64,000 nucleotides of DNA from Bin87 sp965197635 (GCA_965197635.1 CBDANN010000006.1:124001-188000); one strand, 5' to 3'; positions 46,346 through 54,878 are shown, counted from the stretch's first letter. Made by a program: numbers and translations. The notes: a model not told the origin generated them from the sequence alone.

Positions 46346-47644
46346 TTATACTGCCGGTGCAGGGCCTTCGGCGTCGGGTGAGGTTGCCATTGCCCGTGGC
46401 GGCAAACGGGGCGCTTTCGCCAGGAAGATCAGCATCCCCGCCCCGGCGTACATCGCCATTAAAACGGCGAAGACCACGGAGTAACTGTGGGTGAAAGTGA
46501 GCAGATAGCTCCCGAACAGCGGTCCCACCCCCAGGGCCGTGGTCTGTAACGGCCCCAGGGAACCCATGATCGCCCCGAAGGAACCCCGTCCGAAGTATTG
46601 GGCCAGCAGCATATGCTCTAGCGTGCCGACCGTGTTGGAGAAGAACCCCCACAGGATAGCGAACAGGTAGGCCGTCAACACCGAGTTGACTCCGGTAATC
46701 AGGAAAATCCCCGACGCCACAGCCCCTGTGATGGTAATTACCATACAGTGTCGGGGGCCCAGTTTGTCGGCCATGTATCCCCACACCAGGGTCGTCATCG
46801 CCAGCACTGCGCCCAGGCTGCCCACGGCCACCGCCTGAGGATTGGCCAGGCCGGGGCCGGACTGGCTCACCAGGTACGGCACCAGAATATAGCCCAACCC
46901 TGCTGACGCGATGACCGCAAAAACCGCAGTGGCGGCAATGCACCAGTAAGCGCGGGTCCGCATGGCCTCTCGAGCTGTCCAGCTGAACTCCGCTTCTAAC
47001 CCCGGGGCAGTTCTTCTCCGACCGGCGCCGGCTCGCGCCGCAGTTGCCGCCGCCTGCTGGGGACGAGCTCCGTCGGCCAGCAGGCCGATTTCCTCCGGAG
47101 TGCGGCGCATGGTCACGAACACCGGCACCGCCATCAACAGCAGGAACACGCCAATGTAGCCATAAGCCGCTCGCCAACCCTGGCTCAGCGCAATCAGTGA
47201 AATTATCTGTATGTTGATGGCGCCGCCCACCGGCCGGGCCATCCCGGAGATGGAAATGGTGATGTTGCGCCACCGGCGAAAGAAATTTACCGTAGCAACC
47301 CGTGGAACCACCCCTATCAAAAAGGGATTGCTGATGGAACGCGCGATCACGTAGGGAATGATGAACTGCCACAGCGAGTTGTTGCTGGTGGTGGATATGA
47401 CCAGTAAGCAGCAGCCGACGATAATCAGGCCCAGGGGGGTGAGCAGGCGTGGGCCGTACCGGTCGGCCATATATCCTGCCATAGGAGCGAGCAGTCCGGA
47501 AATCCACGTCCCGGCCGTCACCGCAATGGCAATCCTTCCAATACTCCAACCAGTGTCTTCGGAAATATAGACCTGGACGGTCCCCATAACCACCTGGGAG
47601 ACGCTGGAGCCGCCCGCGCTGGAAAGGCAACCCATCGTGAGCAC
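46346..47644 (-). CDS. MFS transporter (12-helix type)
   Basis: 432-residue major facilitator superfamily protein. GLLAPMAGYMADRYGPRLLT is the cytoplasmic loop 2-3 signature and MADKLGPRHCMVITITG its echo in the second half. About 12 hydrophobic segments, with a basic central loop near residues 185-215 (ARAGAGRRRTAPGLEAE). It starts at GTG 47644, but typical N-terminal sequence (FFYGWLVLTMG) already appears upstream in the same frame without any start codon. An ATG frame further up (about 47787) stops out of phase. The true start may involve a frameshift. Substrate unknown; OFA-type carriers are the nearest likeness. Confidence 0.85.
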   Translation of the reverse strand: MLTMGCLSSAGGSSVSQVVMGTVQVYISEDTGWSIGRIAIAVTAGTWISGLLAPMAGYMADRYGPRLLTPLGLIIVGCCLLVISTTSNNSLWQFIIPYVIARSISNPFLIGVVPRVATVNFFRRWRNITISISGMARPVGGAINIQIISLIALSQGWRAAYGYIGVFLLLMAVPVFVTMRRTPEEIGLLADGARPQQAAATAARAGAGRRRTAPGLEAEFSWTAREAMRTRAYWCIAATAVFAVIASAGLGYILVPYLVSQSGPGLANPQAVAVGSLGAVLAMTTLVWGYMADKLGPRHCMVITITGAVASGIFLITGVNSVLTAYLFAILWGFFSNTVGTLEHMLLAQYFGRGSFGAIMGSLGPLQTTALGVGPLFGSYLLTFTHSYSVVFAVLMAMYAGAGMLIFLAKAPRLPPRAMATSPDAEGPAPAV

Positions 47645-47840
47645 CAGCCAACCGTAAAAGAACGGCGTAGGCGGATGCCAGGCGAGGATCCGGCGAGCTA
47701 AGGACGAATTCAGCGGTGGCCTCGCGTCGTGGTTTGAACCTTGTGCGAGGGACGGCGCAAAGCCGTGCGTTCTGGTTGGGTCATATCGGTGGTAACTATA
47801 CTCCCAATCGCCAGCCTAATAAAGTCGCCTTGTCAACATC

Positions 47841-47872
47841 AAAAACCGGGGCGGTTACGTAAACCGCCCCGG
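47841..47872 (-). terminator. Rho-independent terminator of groEL
   Basis: CCGGGGCGGTT (47846-47856) and AACCGCCCCGG (47862-47872), a perfect 11 bp stem with a 5-base loop. On the minus strand it is followed by TTTTT (47845-47841). It lies 33 bp after the groEL stop. Confidence 0.92.
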
Positions 47873-47905
47873 CTCGTTATCTCCAGAGGGATCTGGGCGC
47901 GAGAC

Positions 47906-49525
47906 CTAGAAGTCCATGGGTGGGGCGGCGGGGGCCGCCGGCATGGGCTCAGGGATCTCGGTGATCATGGACTCGGTGGTGAGCACCATGGCGGCCACGG
48001 AGGCGGCGTTCTGCAGCGCGGAGCGGGTGACCTTCACCGGGTCGATGATGCCGCGCTCGAGCATCGGGCCGAACTCGCTGACCTCGGCGTCGTAACCGTA
48101 GTCATCGGACTGGTCCTTGACGTCGTGCAGGACGACGGCGCCTTCACCGCCGGCGTTCTCAACGATGATCTTCAGGGGCTGCTCGAGGGAGTGGCGGATG
48201 ATGTTGAGGCCGACCACTTCGTCGCCGGTCAGGCCAGTCACACCTTCCAGGGCGCGCTGGGCGCGAACCAGGGCAACTCCGCCGCCGGGGACGATGCCTT
48301 CCTCAACCGCGGAACGGGTGGCGGACAGAGCGTCTTCCACGCGGGCCTTGCGCTCCTTGAGCTCGATCTCGGTGGCGGCGCCAACCTTGATGACGGCAAC
48401 GCCGCCGGACAGCTTGGCCATGCGCTCTTGCAGCTTCTCGCGGTCGTACTCTGAGGTGGTGTCTTCGATCTGGGCCTTGATCTGATTGATGCGGGCCTGG
48501 ATACCCTCTTCCGAACCGTGGCCTTCCACGATGGTAGTGTCGTCCTTGGTGGAGGCGACGCGGCGGGCACGGCCGAAGTCCTCGAGGGTGGCGGAGTCCA
48601 GCCGGCGGCCGGTCTCTTCGCTGATGACGGTGCCACCGGACAGGATGGCGATGTCTTCCAGCATGGCCTTGCGGCGGTCGCCGAAACCGGGGGCCTTGAC
48701 GGCGAGCACGTTCATGATGCCGCGCAGCTTGTTCACGACCAGGGTGGCGAGGGCCTCTCCGTCCACGTCCTCAGCGACGATGACGGCGTTCTTCTGCCCG
48801 ACCTGCAGCAGCTTTTCGAGGGCGGGGACCAGATCGGCGACGGCGGAGATCTTCTTGTCGGTGATGATCAGGTAGGCGTCGTCGATGCCGGCTTCCATGC
48901 GCTCGCTGTTGGTGATGAAGTAAGGAGAGATGTAGCCGCGGTCAACCTGCATGCCTTCCACGTACTCAATCTCGTCGGTCAGGCCGCGGGACTCTTCGAC
49001 GGTGATGACGCCGTCCTTGCCGACCTTTTCCATGGCCTCAGCGATGGTCTCGCCGATGGCGTCTTCGTGGGCGGACAAGGAAGCAACCTGTCCGATGCGC
49101 TCTCGCGTTTCCACGGGCTGGGACATTGACTGGAGCTCGGTTACGATCTGGCCGACGGCGCGCTCGATGCCGCGCTTGATGGCCATGGGGTTGGCGCCGG
49201 CGGTGACGTTCTTGAAGCCTTCGGTGATGATGGCCTGGGACAGCACGATGCTGGTGGTGGTGCCGTCGCCGGCCGCGTCGTTGGTCTTGGTGGCGGCTTC
49301 TTTCAGCAACTGGGCGCCCATGTTCTCAAAGGCGTCGGGGAGCTCGATCTCCTTGGCGATGGTCACGCCGTCGGAGCAAACTTGGGGCGGGCCGAACTTC
49401 TTGTCCAGGACCACGTTGCGGCCGCGGGGGCCCAGGGTAATCTTTACCGAGTCGGCCAGGGTGTCGATGCCGGTTCGCAGCGACTTGCGGGCGTCTTCGG
49501 AGTATGCCAACTTCTTTGCGGGCAT
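47906..49525 (-). CDS. groEL: Chaperonin GroEL (60 kDa)
   Basis: 539-residue chaperonin subunit forming the double-ring folding chamber. N-terminal KLAYSEDARKSLRTGIDTLA, KITLGPRGRNVVLDKKFGPP, the ATP-binding GDGTTTSIVLSQAII, VEGMQVDRGYISPYFITNSE, LVVNKLRGIMNVLAVKAPGF, GGVAVIKVGAATEIELKERK and EGIVPGGGVALVRAQRALEG are all canonical. The catalytic Asp (GDGTTT) is present. The C-terminus ends MPAAPAAPPMDF rather than a GGM repeat, as in several Gram-positive and Chloroflexota chaperonins. It follows groES by 48 bp and ends in a strong terminator. Confidence 0.98.
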   Translation of the reverse strand: MPAKKLAYSEDARKSLRTGIDTLADSVKITLGPRGRNVVLDKKFGPPQVCSDGVTIAKEIELPDAFENMGAQLLKEAATKTNDAAGDGTTTSIVLSQAIITEGFKNVTAGANPMAIKRGIERAVGQIVTELQSMSQPVETRERIGQVASLSAHEDAIGETIAEAMEKVGKDGVITVEESRGLTDEIEYVEGMQVDRGYISPYFITNSERMEAGIDDAYLIITDKKISAVADLVPALEKLLQVGQKNAVIVAEDVDGEALATLVVNKLRGIMNVLAVKAPGFGDRRKAMLEDIAILSGGTVISEETGRRLDSATLEDFGRARRVASTKDDTTIVEGHGSEEGIQARINQIKAQIEDTTSEYDREKLQERMAKLSGGVAVIKVGAATEIELKERKARVEDALSATRSAVEEGIVPGGGVALVRAQRALEGVTGLTGDEVVGLNIIRHSLEQPLKIIVENAGGEGAVVLHDVKDQSDDYGYDAEVSEFGPMLERGIIDPVKVTRSALQNAASVAAMVLTTESMITEIPEPMPAAPAAPPMDF

Positions 49526-49573
49526 TGCGCTTCTCCTAGTTGTGGTGTGTACGGTAGCAGTTGAAGGGTAGAG

Positions 49574-49864
49574 TTAGCCGATTTTGGCGAGAACGTCGGA
49601 CTCGCGCATGATCAGGTACTCTTCATCGCCGTCTTCGTATTCGGTTCCGGCGTACTTGGAGTAGATGACCTTGTCGCCCACGGACAGTTCCATGGGGATG
49701 CGGCTGCCGTCGTCAGAAGCGCGGCCCGGCCCAACGGCGACAACTTCGCCTTCCTGGGGCTTCTCTTTGGCAGTGTCCGGCAAGAGGATGCCGCCCCGGG
49801 TCTGGGCTTCCTGCTCCGTGGGCTTGATGACGATTCGCTCGCCAAGTGGTGTGAAAGTGGCCAC
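49574..49864 (-). CDS. groES: Co-chaperonin GroES
   Basis: 96-residue lid of the chaperonin. GTG start at 49864 with AAGGAGG six bases ahead. TPLGERIVIKPTEQEAQTRG, the mobile loop GGILLPDTAKEKPQEGEVVA and VGDKVIYSKYAGTEYEDGD are typical; ESDVLAKIG ends it. It is in an operon with groEL downstream and the fmdB-type gene 66 bp upstream. No CIRCE element (TTAGCACTC-N9-GAGTGCTAA) is visible, so HrcA control is not supported. Confidence 0.97.
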   Translation of the reverse strand: MATFTPLGERIVIKPTEQEAQTRGGILLPDTAKEKPQEGEVVAVGPGRASDDGSRIPMELSVGDKVIYSKYAGTEYEDGDEEYLIMRESDVLAKIG

Positions 49865-49930
49865 TGAATGCCTCCTTACAGTGAGTTTTTGTTGGGCCTG
49901 GTTGATGTCGCAGCCTCGAACGCATCGGGC

Positions 49931-50116
49931 TTACTTCTTGCGGGCGTAGTCTGTAGTGTAGAAACCGGAACCCTTGTAGATCACCGGCACAGCGTGGAAA
50001 ACCCGTCGCGTCGCACTGGAGCACTCCGGACACTCTCCTTCGGACGATGCGCTGAAGCTCTGCCGCTGGTCGTACTCATGGTCGCAGACAGTGCATCGGT
50101 ACAAGTACCTGGGCAT
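49931..50116 (-). CDS. FmdB-family zinc ribbon protein
   Basis: 61-residue putative regulatory protein with two CxxC pairs (YRCTVCDHEYD and GECPECSSATRR) that would bind one zinc. The ATG at 50116 is spaced properly after AGGAGG; the GTG at 50122 overlaps it. FmdB-type proteins are widespread and of unknown function. Here it heads the groES-groEL transcript, and its divergent upstream region is shared with a two-component system. Confidence 0.85.
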   Translation of the reverse strand: MPRYLYRCTVCDHEYDQRQSFSASSEGECPECSSATRRVFHAVPVIYKGSGFYTTDYARKK

Positions 50117-50122
50117 TGCCAC

Positions 50123-50260
50123 CTCCTTTCGTCGGCCGGCACGGCGTGGGCCGGCTGGTTACGCACTCTATTTTCAACGCCTTTCAACCGTTTTCCAATG
50201 GCCTTAATGTTAAAATTGCATTGGAAATCATCTGACGCCAATCCGCGAAAACCAACTGCC
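50123..50260. promoter_or_regulatory. Divergent control region with heptamer repeats and inverted repeat
   Basis: A 138 bp region between fmdB-groESL (minus) and the histidine kinase gene (plus). Three direct repeats at exact 10 bp steps: TTTCAAC (50172), TTTCAAC (50182), TTTCCAA (50192). An inverted repeat TTTCCAATG (50192-50200) and CATTGGAAA (50219-50227) encloses an AT-rich 18 bp core. OmpR/PhoB-type regulators commonly bind such tandem heptamers, and one is encoded downstream. Confidence 0.5.
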
Positions 50261-51850
50261 ATGATAAATCGCAATTCTGAAGCTCACGCCGCGGGCTGGG
50301 TCGGCGACGATGTCGTCGAGCTGCAGCCCGAGTTGGAAAGCATCCTGCGCAACGCGGTACGCGCTCTGGGTGGCAGCGCAGCCGTGGTTGCCACCTGGGA
50401 TGATGCGGTCCGCCGGTTCGTCGTAACCGGAGCCTACGGCCTTGACCGACAGCAGATCGCCCGCATCCGCCCGCTGCTGAACGAGGCCATTCCCGACCTC
50501 GCGCTCAGCCGCGAGCAGTTCGCCTTGCTGTCGGCTTTGTTCCCCCAATCGGCCTTGCCCGTTTCCACCACCGGCGAACTACAGAACCCGGTGATGGCAG
50601 TACCCCTGTACACCAGCGATGAAACAGTGGGCCTGATTTTCGTCCTGCGGTCATCCGACGCCGCGAACTTCTCCCAACTGGACCCGCCCGTGCTGTCGGC
50701 ATTTGCGGAGCAGGCGGCCATCGCCGTCCAGTCGGCCCGGTTGGCGCACCTCCTGGCCCAGGAGAAGCGGAGAGTGGATTCGATCCTGGAGGGCAGCGCC
50801 GACGGCATCTACACCGTGGACGCGGCGCGACGCATCGTCAGTGTCAACCCGGCCATGGAGCGGTTGCTGGGCCGGCCGGGCGAGGAACTGTTGGGTCTGC
50901 CGTGCGCGGTGGCGCTCAACTGGCGCGATCGGGAAGGTCGGCCGATATGTCCGGGTCGTTGCCCCATGCTCCACGCCCGGCAGTCCGTGGCCGGCGCCTC
51001 CGATAACGTGACCGAGCTGGCGGCGACTGCTCGTTCCCTGAGCGGCCAGCGTACGGACGTGGCGCTGGTGTACTCAGTAGTGCGCTCTCCTGAAATGGCG
51101 CCGTTGAACGCGGTCATCAACGTGCGCGACATGACGCGGGTGCGGGAAACCGAGGAAATGCGCTCCACGTTCTTGTCCATGCTCGAACACCAGCTGCAAA
51201 CGCCGCTCGCGATCATCAAGGGCTATACCAATACCCTCTCCCGGTCCGACGCCAGATGGGACGACGAAACGCTGCGGCGGAGTTTCGAAGCCATCGAAGA
51301 AGAGACCGACCACATGAGCCAGCTGATGACCCGGCTGCTGCTGGCCTCCCGGTTGGAGGCCGGCGCGTTGCCGATCAACCGGGACCAGGTGCAAATGGCT
51401 GCGGTGGCCCAAAAGGTCATCGGGCGCATGCAACCTACGTCCCGGCGGCACCAGCTTTCGGTCTGCTTCCCTGACGACCTGCCGGCGATCACCGGCGATC
51501 CGGAACTGTTGGAAGAGGTCCTGGTGAACCTCGTGGACAACGCGGTCAAATACTCGCCGGAGGGAGGGCCGGTGCAGGTGTCCGGGGCCTGCGATCAGCG
51601 GAGAGGCGTGGAAGTTACCGTGACCGATACTGGCGTGGGGGTGCCGCGCTGGGAAACCCGACGCATCTTCGAACGGTTCCACCGTTCCCAAAACCCGGTG
51701 TCGTCTCGTTCCCGAGGCATGGGTTTGGGCTTGTATATCTGCGATGCGATTATGCGAGCCCACGGTGGCGACATCACGGTAACGAGCGCGCCGGGGGAGG
51801 GTGCCGCCTTTACCCTGTCGTTTCCCGGCAGCGGGGGAGAGCCGGAATGA
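50261..51850 (+). CDS. Sensor histidine kinase (GAF-PAS-HisKA-HATPase), soluble
   Basis: 529-residue histidine kinase without membrane segments, so it senses a cytoplasmic signal. I start at the ATG at 50261; the open frame reaches further up but leaves the family. GAF-like domain about residues 20-165 (LRNAVRALGGSAAVVATWDD, VMAVPLYTSDETVGLIFVLR), PAS about 175-290 (ILEGSADGIYTVDAARRIVS; a CPGRCPML cysteine pair follows). H-box LEHQLQTPLAIIKGYTNTL with His310, N-box LVNLVDNAVKYSPEGG, G-boxes TDTGVGVP and GMGLGLYICDAIMRAHGG. Its stop overlaps the response regulator start (ATGA). The PAS cysteines may bind a metal or redox cofactor; this is inference. Confidence 0.93.
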   Translation: MINRNSEAHAAGWVGDDVVELQPELESILRNAVRALGGSAAVVATWDDAVRRFVVTGAYGLDRQQIARIRPLLNEAIPDLALSREQFALLSALFPQSALPVSTTGELQNPVMAVPLYTSDETVGLIFVLRSSDAANFSQLDPPVLSAFAEQAAIAVQSARLAHLLAQEKRRVDSILEGSADGIYTVDAARRIVSVNPAMERLLGRPGEELLGLPCAVALNWRDREGRPICPGRCPMLHARQSVAGASDNVTELAATARSLSGQRTDVALVYSVVRSPEMAPLNAVINVRDMTRVRETEEMRSTFLSMLEHQLQTPLAIIKGYTNTLSRSDARWDDETLRRSFEAIEEETDHMSQLMTRLLLASRLEAGALPINRDQVQMAAVAQKVIGRMQPTSRRHQLSVCFPDDLPAITGDPELLEEVLVNLVDNAVKYSPEGGPVQVSGACDQRRGVEVTVTDTGVGVPRWETRRIFERFHRSQNPVSSRSRGMGLGLYICDAIMRAHGGDITVTSAPGEGAAFTLSFPGSGGEPE

Positions 51851-52557
51851 CCAGTGCGGACCGGCGGACGATCCTGGTGGTTGACGACGAGCCGCACATC
51901 GTGCGGTTCACGGCCATGAACCTGGAGGTTGAGGGGTTCAACGTCGCCACCGCCGGCAATGGGTCGGAGGCTCTGGCGACGCTCGATGCCGGCGATCCGA
52001 TAGACCTCGTGGTGTTGGACGTGATGATGCCGGAAATGGACGGGTTCGAAACCCTCCGGCGGATCCGCGCGGTGTCGTCGGTGCCGGTAATTTTCGTCAC
52101 CGTGCGCGGCGACGAGGTTGACCGTGTGGCGGGGCTGGATTTGGGCGGCGACGACTACCTCACCAAGCCGTTCAGCCCCCGAGAATTGGTGTCGCGCATC
52201 CGTGCGCTTTTCCGACGTATCGAAGCAACCGAGCCGCCCAGATTGCAGGAAGTTGTGGTGGACAACTGGCTAACCATCGACTTCGACCAAAGCCGGGTCC
52301 TGGCGGACGGCAAAGAGATGCACCTGCGGCCGACCGAGTATCGCCTGCTGTATCAACTCGTCAGCAATCCCGGACAACTGCTGAGCCACGACACGCTATT
52401 GGAGCGCGTATGGGGACCGGAATATCGCGGCGAACACCAATACGTGCGTACCTACGTGACCTACCTGCGCCAGAAACTGGAGAAGGACCCGCGCAATCCC
52501 GAGTACATCATGAGCGAGCGGGGCCTGGGCTATCGTTTCAAGGAGCTGGAGAATTGA
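51847..52557 (+). CDS. OmpR/PhoB-family response regulator
   Basis: 236-residue DNA-binding regulator. The receiver domain (residues 1-120) has ILVVDDEPHIVRF (Asp13, Asp14), the phosphoacceptor Asp58 in LVVLDVMMPEMDG, and the conserved Lys in GGDDYLTKPFSPRELVSRIR. A winged-helix Trans_Reg_C domain (about 135-233) follows, with LRPTEYRLLYQLVSNPGQLL, LLERVWGPEYRGEHQYVRTY and VTYLRQKLEKDPRNPEYIMS. It overlaps the kinase gene by four bases. The tandem heptamers upstream of the pair (50172-50198) are candidate binding sites. Confidence 0.96.
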   Translation: MTSADRRTILVVDDEPHIVRFTAMNLEVEGFNVATAGNGSEALATLDAGDPIDLVVLDVMMPEMDGFETLRRIRAVSSVPVIFVTVRGDEVDRVAGLDLGGDDYLTKPFSPRELVSRIRALFRRIEATEPPRLQEVVVDNWLTIDFDQSRVLADGKEMHLRPTEYRLLYQLVSNPGQLLSHDTLLERVWGPEYRGEHQYVRTYVTYLRQKLEKDPRNPEYIMSERGLGYRFKELEN

Positions 52558-53068
52558 CTCCGGCGTTGCGAGCCATTGCGATGTCCCGGGCGGTCTCAAC
52601 CGGCATTTCATCTGTGAGACTGATGGTGTCCACCCACTTCACGCTGGCGTAACACGCTTGGCCGGCGCTCACCAGCCGGCAGGGACCGCCGTGCTCGGGT
52701 GGAAGAGCGGCGCCGTTGAGCCGCGTTGCCACCAAGGCAACGCTTGCGTCGTCCAGCGGAATAGCCACGGTAAAATCCATAGCGGAGACCGCGGCGTAGC
52801 GAGCGGATCCCAGAGCGCCCGCGATTTCCAGCAACTTCGACAGTGGTACCCCTTCCCATTCCTGGTCCGGAACCGACCAGCCTTCGGTACATCGGAAATC
52901 GTCGACCAGGGTTTGACGGGTCAATTCTTCCAATTCCGCGGCGGTGAACGTGATGGCTCTGCGAACCAATCCTCCGATCCGCAGCCCGGGCCAGGTCTCC
53001 GGGCGCCCGTGGTGATTCTCAAACACTGGCAGGGCATCGTAGGCTGGCCCCGAATCGTTCATGGACAT
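52538..53068 (-). CDS. Molybdopterin-binding oxidoreductase (sulfite oxidase-type domain)
   Basis: 176-residue stand-alone oxidoreductase molybdopterin-binding domain, as in sulfite oxidase and MsrP. VDDFRCTEGWSVPDQEWEGV gives Cys60 as the expected molybdenum ligand. YAAVSAMDFTVAIPLDDA, VATRLNGAALPPEHGGPCRL and ASVKWVDTISLTDE are conserved. ATG after GGAGG. No signal peptide or Tat motif, so it is probably cytoplasmic unless partnered. The downstream 3' end overlaps the response regulator gene's end by 20 bp (convergent). It lies 14 bp after the membrane protein gene at 53083, so the pair is probably an operon with a membrane electron donor. Confidence 0.9.
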   Translation of the reverse strand: MSMNDSGPAYDALPVFENHHGRPETWPGLRIGGLVRRAITFTAAELEELTRQTLVDDFRCTEGWSVPDQEWEGVPLSKLLEIAGALGSARYAAVSAMDFTVAIPLDDASVALVATRLNGAALPPEHGGPCRLVSAGQACYASVKWVDTISLTDEMPVETARDIAMARNAGVNSPAP

Positions 53069-53082
53069 AACTTGCCTCCGGT

Positions 53083-53604
53083 TCAGACGGGGGTGCCCCG
53101 CGTCATGGTAACGGCCACGACAACAATCAAGATCGTCAGCAGGACGTTGATTCTGGCAATCCAGACGACGGTCCGACGCAGCGCCGGCAGGTAACTCGGA
53201 GGTACGGCGCCGGCTTGCAGCTCTTCAATGAGGCGGTTGGTATAGGGACCGATCACGAAATCGTGGACCGCGCTGAGCCAAATCACTATGGCCACCAGTG
53301 CGACCTTCACCTGCAGCGTCGCCACGAAGTGCCCGCCCAGACTGAAAAATTCTCCAAACCCGATGCCGTATCTCGTGGGTAGGATGTACAGCCCCGTGGC
53401 GACCAGCAAAACGATGCAAACCCAGGATATGACCCGGAACCTCCGGACCATCATCCCCAACATGCCCGGCGGCAGTACGGGAGGCTGACCGGGGCCGGGG
53501 GCGAAGCGGCGCATTACTGGAATAAGCACCAGGGCCAGAAAAAGACTGCCGCCGATCCAAACTATAGCGGACGCCAGGTGGATGAAAACCGCTGCTTGGT
53601 ACAT
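53083..53604 (-). CDS. CopD-like four-helix membrane protein
   Basis: 173-residue integral membrane protein with four hydrophobic segments (about residues 5-28, 57-77, 90-115 and 143-166). FIHLASAIVWIGGSLFLALV, with an early His, and the HDFVIGPYTNRL loop resemble CopD/DUF-type copper-resistance or haem-binding membrane proteins. Histidines near residues 9, 92 and 113 could bind haem b. The gene is directly upstream of a molybdopterin oxidoreductase gene on the same strand and so may be its membrane partner, as MsrQ is for MsrP; this is inference. Confidence 0.75.
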   Translation of the reverse strand: MYQAAVFIHLASAIVWIGGSLFLALVLIPVMRRFAPGPGQPPVLPPGMLGMMVRRFRVISWVCIVLLVATGLYILPTRYGIGFGEFFSLGGHFVATLQVKVALVAIVIWLSAVHDFVIGPYTNRLIEELQAGAVPPSYLPALRRTVVWIARINVLLTILIVVVAVTMTRGTPV

Positions 53605-53779
53605 TGTGCTGTCGGAATCCTCGTAAGCTCGCTATTTTGGCTCCAGTGAATTTGGCTACACCAGCATACACCCGGTCGAAGGCAGTTGAACGCAGGTCGT
53701 CCGGGGGTTATGCTGGTGCCGCTGTATGCGCCGAAAGGATTCGATTGATCCTTGAACGGCGACGTGCCGGAGATGGAAA

Positions 53780-54538
53780 ATGAGATTGGAAGGAAAAGTT
53801 GCCATTGTCAGCGGCGGCGCTCACGGCATGGGCTCGGTCGAATCAAGGCTCTTTGCCCGTGAAGGCGCGAAAGTAGTTATCGCGGACATCCGCGATGACG
53901 ACGGGCGGCGAGTCGAAGCCGAGATCAACGAAGCCGGCGGCGAGAGCGTTTTCGTACATACCGACGTAACCAGTGAGGACGCCTGGTCCAACGTGGTCTC
54001 TGAAGCCGTGTCGCGGTTCGGTCGCCTGGATGTCATGGTCAACAACGCCGGCATCAGCAGCCGGGCGGTGCCCGACGACGACAGCCTGGAAGCTTGGTCG
54101 CGCATCATGGACATCAACTCCACGGGAGTTTTCCTGGGCACCAAACACGCCATCCAGCAGATGAGGCAAAACGGCGGCGGCTCGATAGTCAACATTTCCT
54201 CTATCGCCGGGTTGGTTGGTATGCTGAGCGGGCATCCGGCCTACAACGCCTCCAAAGGATCCGTGCGGATTTTCACCAAGGCGATGGCGGTGCGGTACGG
54301 CAAGGAAAACATCCGGGTGAATTCAGTCCATCCCGGCTACATGCCGCCCATGATGGGGAGCATTTCCACCGAACAGGTGCGGGATGGCCGGCGTGAGATG
54401 ATTGAGGGAGAGGTGCCCATGGGTCGGGAGGGCCGCCAGGAAGAGGTCGCCAACGCCGTCTTGTTCCTGGCTAGCGACGACGCCTCCTACATCACGGGCG
54501 CTGAACTCGTAGTGGACGGTGGTTTCACCGCTCGATAA
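53780..54538 (+). CDS. Short-chain dehydrogenase/reductase (SDR)
   Basis: 252-residue classical SDR. The Rossmann motif is GGAHGMGSVESRLFAREGAK (usually GGxxGIG). VHTDVTSEDAWSNVV, the VNNAGISSRAV block, the catalytic Ser in IVNISSIAGLVG, and the YNASKGSVRIFTKAMAV motif with Tyr and Lys are all present. DASYITGAELVVDGGF is the usual SDR ending. It reduces a ketone or oxidises an alcohol with NAD(P)H; substrate not known. Start ATG 53780, with GGAG ahead. Confidence 0.93.
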   Translation: MRLEGKVAIVSGGAHGMGSVESRLFAREGAKVVIADIRDDDGRRVEAEINEAGGESVFVHTDVTSEDAWSNVVSEAVSRFGRLDVMVNNAGISSRAVPDDDSLEAWSRIMDINSTGVFLGTKHAIQQMRQNGGGSIVNISSIAGLVGMLSGHPAYNASKGSVRIFTKAMAVRYGKENIRVNSVHPGYMPPMMGSISTEQVRDGRREMIEGEVPMGREGRQEEVANAVLFLASDDASYITGAELVVDGGFTAR

Positions 54539-54580
54539 CCCCATGACCCGGACGTTGCGAAAACCGAGAGAGATGCCATC

Positions 54581-54853
54581 ATGCCCATAACCGACGTGAC
54601 CATCGTTCGCCGATGCTCCCAGTGCCGGCACGAGATCGGGACTATGACGGTGAAAAAAGACAATATGCGGTTGATGACCGACGAATTGGCCTGGTGCGAA
54701 TCCTGTGGCGCGGAAGTGCGCGAGGTCCGAGACATCGCGGAGCGCCAATCGACCGTGGCGGCAGAACAGGCTAGTTACCCGGGCAACCCGGCGGTAGCCG
54801 ATGTGAGCTCGGCTGAGTTCCGGCGCCGGCGCGATGCCGGAATCGCCGTTTAA
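54581..54853 (+). CDS. Small zinc-ribbon protein, function unknown
   Basis: 90-residue protein with two CxxC pairs (VRRCSQCRHEIG, residues 12 and 15, and LAWCESCGAEVREV, residues 39 and 42), spaced as a zinc ribbon. The rest is charged, with no membrane segment. Its end overlaps the first codons of an alternative start of the next gene. Nothing links it to a known family. Confidence 0.65.
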   Translation: MPITDVTIVRRCSQCRHEIGTMTVKKDNMRLMTDELAWCESCGAEVREVRDIAERQSTVAAEQASYPGNPAVADVSSAEFRRRRDAGIAV

Positions 54854-54878
54854 TTCACACAAATTAAAGGTTCGGCAT

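Noticed and set aside
46293..47651. Overlapping frame of 452 codons on the MFS strand
   Set aside because: It is shifted by one base from the MFS gene and yields no membrane helices.
49865..49930. CIRCE heat-shock operator before groES
   Set aside because: I searched for TTAGCACTC-N9-GAGTGCTAA on both strands and found nothing close.
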